Positions 40,401-52,400 of a stretch of DNA of 64,000 bases are shown here, piece after piece; position 1 is the first letter of the stretch, and every line of letters starts with the position of its first letter. The notes beneath the pieces are model-generated. The model was given only the letters and a program-made list of their open reading frames with translations. It did no database searches and had not been told where the DNA came from. Where the stretch lies: contig CANTUZ010000005.1 in the NCBI GenBank assembly GCA_947846985.1, forward strand, positions 19,750,389-19,814,388, read 5' to 3'. The stretch comes from Fratercula arctica. Taxonomy: Eukaryota; Chordata; Aves; Charadriiformes; Alcidae. The translations under genes were made by a program, and so were the position numbers.

Positions 40401-43400
40401 GGATTTAGACCTTGTGTTGTCTTTGCCCCTCCTGCTGCTCTCCTGCATATTGACAGGGTAGTGGGTTCATAGTTCCAAAACCTTTCTGAACTGGGATTTT
40501 GAGATGCCCTATTAGAGCTGGGAAGAGCTGTCTATCTGAAGTGCAGTTTTTAACCTGAAATATGTATTACATGCCCGTCCCTAAATGGCCTTATCTGTAG
40601 AAGAGTAGTGAAATATTCCTGTTTTCTAGCCGTGGGAAATAATACCCATAGTTTACATGAAAGAATACGCAAGTCTCATTCCTCTAACCAATTATTTTGT
40701 TTCTTTTTTGTATTCCTAAAGTTTCTGGGATTTATTCATAAACCTATATTGCCCAGGAGAATGCATTAGTCACATTCTTTTCAATTGATACTGTTATATA
40801 AGCCACCTGTCTGTCTTCCTATTGAGTTAAGTAGAAAAAACACTTTAACTTCCTGAGTAAATAGGCAGCTGAAACTACGTTCATCAGTTATAGAAACATC
40901 CTAAAATGTTCACAATGTCCATGCATGCTTTAAAGCATAGAAGTACATTGGATTTAATGATATCAATAAGCAGAATCCTGAAATTTTCTTTCGCACTGCT
41001 TGACTTCTTAGATAGTAGCTGTACTTGAAAATTTTTGATTTATAGGATAACAAGGCTTCAACTGAAGTGTGCTTCCCGTTGTGTATAAAATACCTCGTGT
41101 TATCAAATTCTTTGTGTCTTGAAACTCGCTTTGGGTTTCAAATCTTATACGTGGTTGAAAGTGTGTTTTAATGCATCTTAGTCTTTATTTGTTGAGATCA
41201 CTGTAGACTGTTAATCAAAAATACAGCAAAAGGCATGGAAATAAGTATCATCAAGAATCAAATAATATTTTAGAGTTCAGTAGCTGTCAAAAGACTGATA
41301 AAGGAGACATGAGCTGTATGTGGAATACCCTAACCAGCTGGGATGCTAGGAGCTGAAACGTTGTTCCTTTTGTGTTCTACCCTGATTAAAATTTAAAGAG
41401 AGAGCATAGTTAAATGTAAGCAGTTTATTTAGGAGTTTGTAATTTAGACTCCTTTGATATGCATTAAGATCAAAGCAGTCTGGCAGCAAATGCTATCTGA
41501 AAGGAGACACTTCTAAGAGCTAAAAATACTGGTTTGCTCAGGGACAAACAATCTGGAAAATGCAGCATTGCACATGAGATCGAGTGCGTGATGCAGGAAG
41601 GAAATATATTGGGTCATCTCTTTAACTTCTCGAATTCAGCTTTTGCAAACAAAGACTATGTGAGACTGGTCCTCTATCTGAATCTTGCTTTCATAACTAA
41701 AGGATCTGGTGAAGCCTTTGGATTTTGGTTTGCTTGTGAAATGTTCTGGGCTAAAAGAAAACTTCACTTGAAAATACATAGAGAGATTTTTTTTTTTTTT
41801 TTGTTTTAAATCCAGACATTTTATATATTCCTTTACAGCATTTTTTTTTGTATATTGGTTTACAGCATTGTCCAGAGACAGTTGCACTGGTATAATCAAG
41901 GTGTGGGAATGTGTGTGGAGGCTGATCAGGAGACAGGAGTCTCTCTAGCAAGCTTTGCTGTCACAGAAAATGCGTGTAGAGCTACCATTGTGGCAAACAC
42001 AGGTTGAGATAGTATTTCCATCCACCTAATGTCCAGGAATTGCATGATTTTCCTGCAAACATAAGTGATTTGCAAGAGAGAGGAACGGCAGGAACCAAAG
42101 CTATGCTCTAAAAAGTATATGTGTTATACTGTGACTGTCCTTTGGGATGGGAGACTTGTGGTTGCATATGTCTGAAGAGAGGTGCGAGGATTGCTGCATT
42201 ATGTAAATGGTTGCTAGAGCAGATGGTTTGCTGAAGACTTCCAGCCTGTCTTTCAACAGATTGTCTCAAAATGTTAGAGTGTTACTGCTTTTAACATGCA
42301 TGGATATGGATGCATGTATAAACTCTATGAGTACCATTTCTAAAACGGCAATGGGTAGCCAGGCATATTCTTACCATTGGTGATGGTGAATAACTCCATT
42401 TATGCTGACTAATCCTGGGTTTGATTAAATTCCTGGCTTAAATATGTGTACTTCAGTCATTATTGTACCGCAGAAATCATACTGGTAAAAGCTGTATGAA
42501 TGTTTTATATGGATATCACAAACCTCTTTCTGAATAGGATAGCTGTGCTGGAGTGAACTGCCTTGATGCCTAAATATACTGTTGGAAACAATGAGTAAAG
42601 GAAATTCTTAAGCTTATTTAGATGAGCCGTCATTGGACAGAGCATCAGTAATACTCCTCTTTCCTGCTGTCCTGAGAAAGAGCAAAGGCAGACAAAAAAC
42701 TCTCAGGAGCTGTAGATGGGATGCTGTCTTCACAGGGATTCTGAATCCAGCCATGGTTGCATAACCATGGCTTTTCTGGCATTTGTAGTTTATTATAGGC
42801 ATTAGACATACAGTGTAACTGTTAAGGATCAACTTGGTCATTAAGAGCTGTTAGTTTTGCTAAACACAGTGTTAAATAACTCCATATTTACAGACAGGTT
42901 GTTAGTGGCCACTTTTCTCAGACTTCTCTTGTCCCCTGAAGTATAAACCTTTGCCCAAAGCAGCAATAAAAAGTGGCATTGGCTGTGTCACTTCTTAATA
43001 TAACACTGTTCTCTTTACTTGCATTTTGATGGTTGATATGCATCAAGAAGTTTGTCCTGTGTGATGGATATCCTTTTAAAAACACCTGTCTTTAGATTAC
43101 AAGACAGTAGCTGCTCCTTGAATAGCAGATGATTCTTTATCTCTTGAAGTTGTGTGGAATCTGTAAATGAGAAAAAGTAAAATCTCAAGTAAACAAGTGA
43201 AGCATCTCGACTTATTTGACATGCCATTGAGAATTTTTTTTTGAGTCTTTTTTAAGGAAGATCACATTTAAGATACTAAGAGCTTGTTTTGTCATAGCCC
43301 GAGTATATGATGAAGCTACAAAAAAGCACTTGTTACTTTGTCACTATTAAGAGTTTTAGAATTACAGATGAAAAGCCTGCTGCATTTTTGAAAAAAAAAA

Positions 43401-46400
43401 AATCTGCTTAAAATCTCCAAAACTTTGGAGTTTTGTATGTATCAATCATAATTAAAATGCATGGAAGACAGTTTTAAAAACAGATTGTTTCAATTGTTTG
43501 AGAAGCCTCAAGTAACACAAGGCAGCTTTATATTTTAGTAATTTTATCAAGTCTAGCATGGTAATACTAGATATATATCAGACCCCGATCCTTGGTTTGA
43601 GTAACAGTATGCAAAATAGCTGCTGATCTTACCCATGTCTTAATAACATGCTTACCAGTACAAAGCAGAGAGTATGTTTTCATTTAACCTTATGGGACAT
43701 GGTGTTAGGGATTATTAGCAAAAATTAAGCAAATTGTAAACAAATCATTGGAGCTATTGCTTCACTTCATGAAGTTCTCAAAAATACTACTATTGGTAAA
43801 TTGCATAGAGTTTAGCTAGAATAAATTGTTATCTCCTGCCCAGTTTCTGATAGCATGTATCAAAGTAGTATTTAAATTAAAAACCAGCATGTTTGTCTCC
43901 AATAAAAGGTGCTCTTAACCTCACAGTTTCACATCTAGCAGGAGGACTGGGAAGCATTAGCGGAAATAGGAAGTATGGTTCTTTGTCTCTAAAACAAAAG
44001 CTTTTAGTATGAATTTGATGTTAAGTGCCAGCTTTCTTAAAATAGTCCACTGCAGATGTGCAACTGTTGGACTGAGATGACATTTCAGGTGGAACCCGTC
44101 AGCACACCTTGTATGGAATAAATAAAGTCTGTTAATATTTTAGTGTGGGTCATATTTTGTAGACCTTGGATCATTCTTCTCTGGACCTTCTCTAAATCTC
44201 CTACATCTTCCTTAAAATCTGTTTGCCTGAACCGTATATTTTAAGCTGTGGCCCTCAGACTTTCCAGGAAGAGGTATGTATCCATATAGTATAGGGCAGA
44301 ATGTATAGAACAGCATGGATCGACTGTGTGGCACGTGCCTAGCAAGTCTAGTATGTTCTGGATACATTAGATCTGTTGTATATGCAATATAAAATCAGTC
44401 TTGCTGGACCCCTATAAAATCTGGGCCAAGTAAGTGGTAGGGCAATATATGTCCTATGAAAGTGACCTAAAACATTTTCCTAAAACATTAAGGCCGGTGG
44501 ATTAAGTTTGCAGAAAATAACAGAGTGATAAGTAAACATTTAACAGGAGGTGATCAGATCTTAAAGTTATTCCAGAAATGTTAAAAGTTACCTGGGATTA
44601 AGTAAAGATGGGTATAAAATACTATTTTAAGGAGGGAGAAGTAAAACATGTAAATGCATGGAAACTTTCTGGGCAGACCCATCTTGGAAGAGGATCAGGC
44701 AATTTCAAAATGCCAAGGCAGCAGTGCTGTGAAACGTAGGGAAAGGGACACTTTTAATTTTGAGACGATTGACAGGGAGCTTTCAGGGTGACAAAGGGTA
44801 ATTATTCTGCCCTCAGTGCTAGGCAGGTCTCATGGAAAACTGAGTCTGGGGTACTATGTTTATAGGAGGATGTAGAAAAATGAGAACGTTTAGAGGAAAG
44901 CAAGAAAAATAGCTAGAAGTATAGATAATGTCTCCTTTGAGGAAAGTTTGAAGAATTGTATTTACTATAGTAAAAAGAGGAGAAGAGAGTCAGGAGACAA
45001 TACTTCTTCAAATACGTCAGCAGGGGCTGTATAAGTGACAGTGATACATTGGTCTTTACATCAGCTTGGAAGACAAGGATAAAAATGCTCTTAGTTCATG
45101 ATAAAGAATTCTTAGGTTGAACACTAGAAAAAAGTAAGATCAGGTGGCAAAACATTGTAGAAACACGTAGGAAAATTTTGTAATGCATTTTGAACTTGAT
45201 ACATCTAGGTAGCAGTTCATGCACAGCTGTGTGAAGAGAAATGGGAAGGCAGCACCTTTGTTAATTTCTTTGGGTGGCAGAATTAATGCAAGACTCAGGC
45301 AACACTCTATGCTTATTTGGCAAAAGAGTGGAAGGAAGCAGAGCTGAGCCAGTGAGAGGAAGAAGAAAAAGAGTGTGCTCTGTTCTGAAATTTTCTTCCT
45401 CTATCCCACGAACAAAGCAAACATTTACAAATACACCTTCCCCCTGTTTCTTTTGAAGAGCTGTGGGTAGCTCCTTGTGCAAGGGATACACCTAGGACTC
45501 AAGCTAGCCTTATTCTTTTTTTAATAGATACTTTTGAAGGCTTTCTTTGTTAAGCCTTCCTAGTAAAGTTTTAGGTAAGCTAGAAATCTAGAATTTTTTT
45601 CTTTTAGTTGTGATTAAAAAAGGGTGGGTGGATCAGACACAGTAGAGGAATGGAGAGATTTTGGCCATCTGTTCTTAAACTCAGACTTTACAAGCTTGCT
45701 TTTAGCCTTAGTGAATTAGAATGACAGGTAAACATTTACAACATAATGTCTAAAACACTGAAGCAACTCGTACTGTTAAATTTATAACCTGATGTGAATT
45801 TTCATGAGTTGTCTAAAATTGACAAAACAAGTCCATGACAAAACATTTCCTGTCAGATACTGTGCTGGCTGTTTTCTCATTGTTCTGAAAAATTTGCCAC
45901 ATCTGTATGTGAAGCACAGCATCTCAAAGTGTGTTTCTGCTTCCCAGCCATTCTCAGCTAAGTGCAGTTATATCCCAACCATCATTTTTAACTGCTGCTT
46001 CTTGCTGTGTCTGATATCATTTGATTGGGGAAAAAAGTTGAAATTCATGGCACTTCTTACATATCAAACAGTCTGAAGTCTTAAGATTTGTAATTGATTT
46101 GGGTTATGCTAAGGTTAAGTGTTCTTGACACTACATTTTTTTAAAAGCAATGAGAAGTTGCTGGCAGAGGATATTTTTGGTTTACTCATGCATTATGAGG
46201 CAAGGGACTTCGAAAAAAAACTGAAAATGTCTCAAAAGCTATTACTGTATCACTGTTTCCAGAGTATGGAGATTATAAAGCCTTGACAGTGTTTTACTGT
46301 GATTCAGCAATTTTCCTCTTTTCAGCCTCAAAGTGCCTTTGATTTAAGCCATTAAAGAGAAAGCATTTTATGTTCAAGTGGCGCTTAGTATTATTTTGGG

Positions 46401-49400
46401 AATCTTCATTATAGTATACTTATTGTTCCAGGAGCTGGATCTGTTGACATTCCCAAACAAGGTCAGGAGGAATGTTCTGTACTGGTTTTGCTATGGTTTT
46501 GTAGTAGTGGTGGCAGAGGGTATGCAAGACTGATTCTAAATTACTGTATTTTTGTCATGAAAAGACTAGCTGTCTTGTTTGGTACTTTGAAACAGCATTC
46601 TTCATTGATAGAGTAGAATCATAGAATGGTTAGAGTTGGAAGGCATACTAGAAAAAAAGCCTTTTTAGATTAGTGTTTATTAAGGAGGATTCTGTTTTAC
46701 CAATACTTACACTTAATATTATGAAAGGTTAAAATGTTTGGGAGAAACTTGGCCTTAATAATCTTGAGTGAGCTCTTGCGGCAAGTGCAGGGTAGCCAAG
46801 GGATCAGGGCCAGCCAGCATGGGTTTAGGAAAAGGAGGTCCTGCTTAACCAACCTGATCTCTTTCTATGACCATGTGACCTGTCTTCTGGATGTGGGGAA
46901 AGCTGTGGACGTTGTCTGTCTGGACTTTGGTAAGGCCTTTGCCACTGTCCCCCACAGCATTCTCCTGGAGAAGCTGGCAAATCATGGCATTAGACAAGTG
47001 TACTCTTTGCTGGGTTAAAAACTGGCTGGATGGCCATGCCCAGAGAGTTGTGATTAATGGGGTGAAATCCTCTTGGCGGCCAGTCACCAGCGGTGTCCCT
47101 CAGGGCTCAGTTTTGGGGCCAGTTTTATTCAATATCTTTATCAATGATCTGGATGAGGGGATTGAGTGCACCCTCAGTAAGTTCGCAGATGATGCCAAAC
47201 TAGGTGGGAGTATTGATCTGCTTGAGGGTAGGAAGGCTCTACAGAGGAACCTGGACAGGCTGGATCAATGGGCCGAGGCCAATTGTATGAGGTTTAATAA
47301 GGCCAAGTGCTGGGTCCTGCATTTCAGTCACAACAACCCCAAGCAACGCTACAGGCTTGGGGAAGAATGGCTAGAAAGCTACCCGGCAGAAAAGGACCTG
47401 GAGGTGCTGGTGGGCAACCAGCTTAACATGAGCCAGCAGTGTGCCCAGGTGGCCAAGAAGGCCAACAGCATTCTGGCTTGTATCAGGAATAGCATGGCCA
47501 GCAGGAGTAGGGAAGTGATAGTCCCTCTGTACACGGCACTGGTGAGGCCTCACCTCGAGTACTGTGTTCAGTTCTGGGCCCCTCTGTACAAGAGGGACAT
47601 TGAAGTGCTGGAGCGTGTCCAGAGGAGAGCTACCAAGGTGGTGAGGGGTCTGGAGACCAAGCCATATGAGGAGAGGCTGAGGGAACTGGGCATGTTTAGT
47701 TTGGAGAAGAGGAGGCTGAGGGGAGACCTCATTGTCCTCTACAACTACCTGAAAGGAGGTTGTAGAGAGGTGGCTGTTGGCCTCTTCTCCCAGGTGAATA
47801 ATGACAGGACCAGAGGAAATGGTCTGAAGTTGCAGCTGGGGAGGTTTAGATTAGATCTTAGGAAGAATTACTTTACTGAAAGAGTGGTCAGGCACTGGAA
47901 CAGCCTGCCCAGGGAGGTGGTTGAGTCACCATCCCTAGAGGTATTTAAGAAACGTGTAGATTTGGCACTTCAGGGCATGCTCTAGTGACAGAGATTGTAG
48001 GGGGGTTTTTTTGTATGTGTGTATGGTTGGACTCGATGATCTCAAAGGTCCTTTCCAACCATGAAGATTCTATGATTTTGTTGGAATCAATAATACTTTT
48101 GCTGCACTCTTCTGATCTTTCTACGCATCTGATTATCTTTCTTACTTTTCCTTCCAATTTGACAAATGAGGTCACATAAAAGCAAGCAATTCTAAAAATG
48201 ATCAGTGTGTATTCATTGTAGAATCAGCTAGTATATACACCAAGTATGCTCTTCCATGCTTATTGTTGCTAATAAAGAAATTTGATGCTGAAAGACACTC
48301 TCTTTGGACAGGCAATATGCAGAAATGGGATTTGGGAAGGAAAATCTGAGAACTATGAACATTTTCCTATTTGTTGTGCCTACTTGATAATAACACATTG
48401 CCCTCCATTGTTCCTGTGGTTGTCAGTCTTCCTGTGAGTATCCTAAAAAAAAAAAGGCACTGTCAGGAATATGGAGAGTACAGTTGCATATAAAGAGATT
48501 TTGAAATAGGGTTCTGTGCATAAAATTCAGTGTTCAAGAAGGCATAGAAATGACTCTTAAGTGGGCTGTCAAGGCTAGCTGACTGACATAATAGTTCTCA
48601 TTGCATATAAGAGAACCTGTGAAATAAGTGTGACTTGGATCACAAGATACAGCTTGAGATATGAGTTTATATTGAGGAGAGCAGAAAACTGGCTAAGAAA
48701 TGACTACTGACTACTTCTGAGTAATGGTTATTGGAGAAAGTTTAATAACCTCTTCAAATTATAGTAATACTATTGAATCATACTTAGAGTCATGCTGTTG
48801 GGCTCATGGGTTTTGTTTCTTCCCTTTATAAAGACTTAAAGTATAGGTCTGTCAGTCACATCTCTTTTTAAACTGAATTCTGTTAGCTACAGTAGATCTG
48901 GATGCTTGTTAAGGACTCTAAACTATGTCTGTTTCCCTCACTGATGACTTCCCTGGTTTTGCTGCTGTTTGTTGGGCTGCCAACTTAGTACAGCATGGGT
49001 CTGACTGCAGCCATGAAAGGTTCAATGCATTTTATATAGATTTAGAAAGGACTTGAGAAGAACAAATGTGTTCTTAGAAGTGGCTTTTTAAAGACTATGC
49101 CTTACTTTATAAAATCAGTGCAGCCAAGGTCTGACTGTGCTGAAGCAGGTGTACACATCAGTTTTTGTATTCCCACTAGGGAGAATCATTAAAATAATCT
49201 GTAGGTCAACTAATGATGTTCAAAGAGAAGGAAGAGTGGAATGTATTCCTCACCAGGTCTGGCACTTGCAGCTCTACCAATTCTGAGCCAGCTGCTGTGG
49301 AGCAACTACTACATAAGTTTCAGTGTGAAGTTGGAGAACTTTCAAAAAAAAAAAAAAAAAAAAAAAAAAGAGCATTTTAATTTTTGCAAGGAGGAATTAA

Positions 49401-52400
49401 GCCTACATCTGGTGTGTTAGAGGTTTTTGCATGGTGCTCTGTTATTGGAGCGTGGCTTGGCTGGGCATTAAGCCCTGGCATGAAAGGCACTAGAATAGTT
49501 TGGGAATTAGAAGAACCAAATGGTGATACAGTGGATGTTCATAGTCTTGCTTAAATGACTCCTCTGAAGAGGCTGAAGCAACGTAACAGAAACAGCATTA
49601 AAGGAGAGCAGTTAACCTCCTCAAAAATTGAAACAGTAAATACAAGTGTTGAAAGAAACCTTTTCTTCTTTGGTATTCAGATCGTCTGTTTTTGTCAAAC
49701 AGATGTATTTCTTATGTTGGCTTAAGAGTTTCAGGTAAAAATTCTTAAGTTACTTGAAAAATACAGTGTAAGTGGTGCAGACTGGTCTGACAGCATGCTT
49801 CAGCTCTGAGGACAGCAGTTTTCAGGCTCACTTGTCCGTAGGTGTCTGCTGGGATTTCATGCTTTCTTTTCAGGTCATTTAATTGTTGGCATGTTTCTAC
49901 TTCTTGACTTCTGTACTGGTTTAAACCAGATGGACCACAGGTAATTAGTTTGGCTTCATGAAAACTGTGTAGGCTACTCCATGACAAGAACAGATCTTGT
50001 GTTTCTCCCTGTTTGGAGAGCAAGTACTGCAAAAGCAACAGCTGGGATGGGATATGTACCTTAAGGAAGAGTGCCAGCCCTCAGCCTTCTGCAGAAATAT
50101 CATTTGGTACATAAATACCATTTTGTTTCCTGATGAAAATACAGCAAGTTTTTACTTGTCAGCCTGTTATCATTTACAGTCCCCTAGTGATGTGAAGAAT
50201 CATTAGGTGAAGTAACCACTCCCAGCTCTTTTGTATTATGAATCTGTAGCACTCGGTTACAATTTTCTTGCTTGTCAAGCTAGATAGGTTTTGTTGTTGT
50301 TTTTTAAATGCCTACCTTAATTTAATTTGAGTGTTCGGTAAAGAGATTCTTGCCATTAAGTAAACTTGAACATAATGCTAATAAAATCAGGGAAAGTCAT
50401 GTTTGTGTTTTTAGGATGCACTTGGTAGAGAAATTTTTTGTTTTGAATTGTGATCTTTTCTGTGGACAACTGACAGATAACCATTACACTCTTTGAAGGC
50501 ATCTGAATGTTACCATTTCTATCATGAAATTAGTGCAGCAGTCAAAGACAGTGAACAAGTAGGGTTGCAGGGTGTGATTTCTGAATTTAAGCTACTATGC
50601 TGAATAGTAGAGAACAATGTTGGAAGGTGCATTATCCTAAGGCAAAATAAACAAAAATTATATGACTTTTGATAGATGTTTATCTAACAAATAGTTAAAG
50701 TCTGCCAGTGAATGAATGTTATTTCAATGCTCCCAGACTACCTGCACTATTCGAAGGTTCTCCCTGATGTCTAGCCCAGGCTTGCTAAAGTAATTATCTT
50801 GGGATATTTAGGCTGTTCCAACTCATTAGTAATGAAATGCTAAATTGTCATATTTCCATTAAAATTCCTCTTTTTTCATTTGCTCATTCTTTCATAATTT
50901 TTATCTCTTGGGATGATGTGTCTCTGACCTATTAACAATAAGGTAGTCTTTCATATTACAGGAGCAAAATGTGATTTGGAGATATTAAGAAAATGATGGT
51001 GAGTGGAGAGGGGAAGGAACCTCTTGCTTTTGTCTCTGCCTCCATCTATCCCAACGTTTTTAGTGTGTGAAATTGGGAGAGTGTTCTAAGAGTAGAACCA
51101 GATGAAAAGCCACAACTGGAAGAGTGTGTGTGAACAGGCGTGATTGTACTGGTTTATTGAGTTACCTTTCAGTTTGATTTTTATTTCTATTTTAAGAGGA
51201 ATGGGAAATTTATACTAACTTGGAATTTGTGTTACTTGTTTCTCCTTCAATGGACTGACCTCAACACTATGACTCAATGGACTAACATTTTTGGTTTTGT
51301 GATGTACAGTCCCTGATTTGTCATATTGTTCTGGATTCGTAGGCCACAAAATCAGACACTGTGTTTAAGCTCTGATTTAACTGAGATTTGGATCGTATCA
51401 TTACACACAATTCTTCAGCTCTTGCAACTTGTATTACAAATTGTGTTACAAATGCTTGTGAATGTATTTGAATACTAAGCATGCGCGTTTTCTGAAATGC
51501 TTAACGAGTAACATGCATCTCTGTAAAAGCCTTGATATGTTGTCTGCAAGGATGTGCTCACTGAGGGAGAGAGATCAGAGATGGAGATCATGCTGTGCTT
51601 TTTAAAATCTCCAATAAACTGCATGGAATTCAGCCCCCACTATGTCTTGAATCTATTTTCATGTGTCTCAGAATCTCTGTTTTTTTGGTTAATCATTCAG
51701 TATGGTCACGTTCTTTTTTTGACAGGAAAGATTAGATCTTTAATTATGGTTCATGGCTTTGAACAGTGATATTGTGTCAAGGTCCTGTTGTTGACTTGCC
51801 TGCTTCATCCAATACTATTGCATACAGAACTTAATTCTATTTTTAGCATGATTACTGAGGAAACAAGGCGTCTGTAAGCTTTATCTCTTCCATTCTTCAT
51901 CTTTCATGTTTTAGCATTTAACCAGTTTCAAACAAAATTGATGTAGACATAGAGTTTTAATAGTCAAGTCCCTGACACTTCATGAAAGTAGGCAGCTGGA
52001 CAGATGAAGATGACCCATTTTTTTCCCCAAGACCCAGCAGTGAGAGGGCATTATAAATGGAACATCTATAAGATACGAGAGAATCTAGTCACAAAACATC
52101 CACGGAAACCAAGATCCATATAGAACTGTTTTCTGCATACTGACAGTGGAGAATTACTTCTGTGAGCTGTCATCCTTACAGAGTTTTGGAGGGCCTAAAA
52201 AGAGATAGGGTATTTACAAAACTGCCAAGAGTATTTTTCCTGAAAAGAAAGTGGTTTCAGATTTTAAGTTGTTTATGCATTTGACTACTTCATTATCAAT
52301 GCCTATAATTGTCTGATGCACAGGGTAGACATTTTAGCTCTTTCTTCTATTTGCTATAGAACAGACTGAATGCAGGAAGAAATGGTGAATTTTTATTGAG

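Noticed and set aside
49344..49369. The A26 run as the tail of a processed pseudogene or L1/SINE
   Set aside because: No coding remnant or SINE body is visible upstream and no target duplication was seen; a simple homopolymer is enough.
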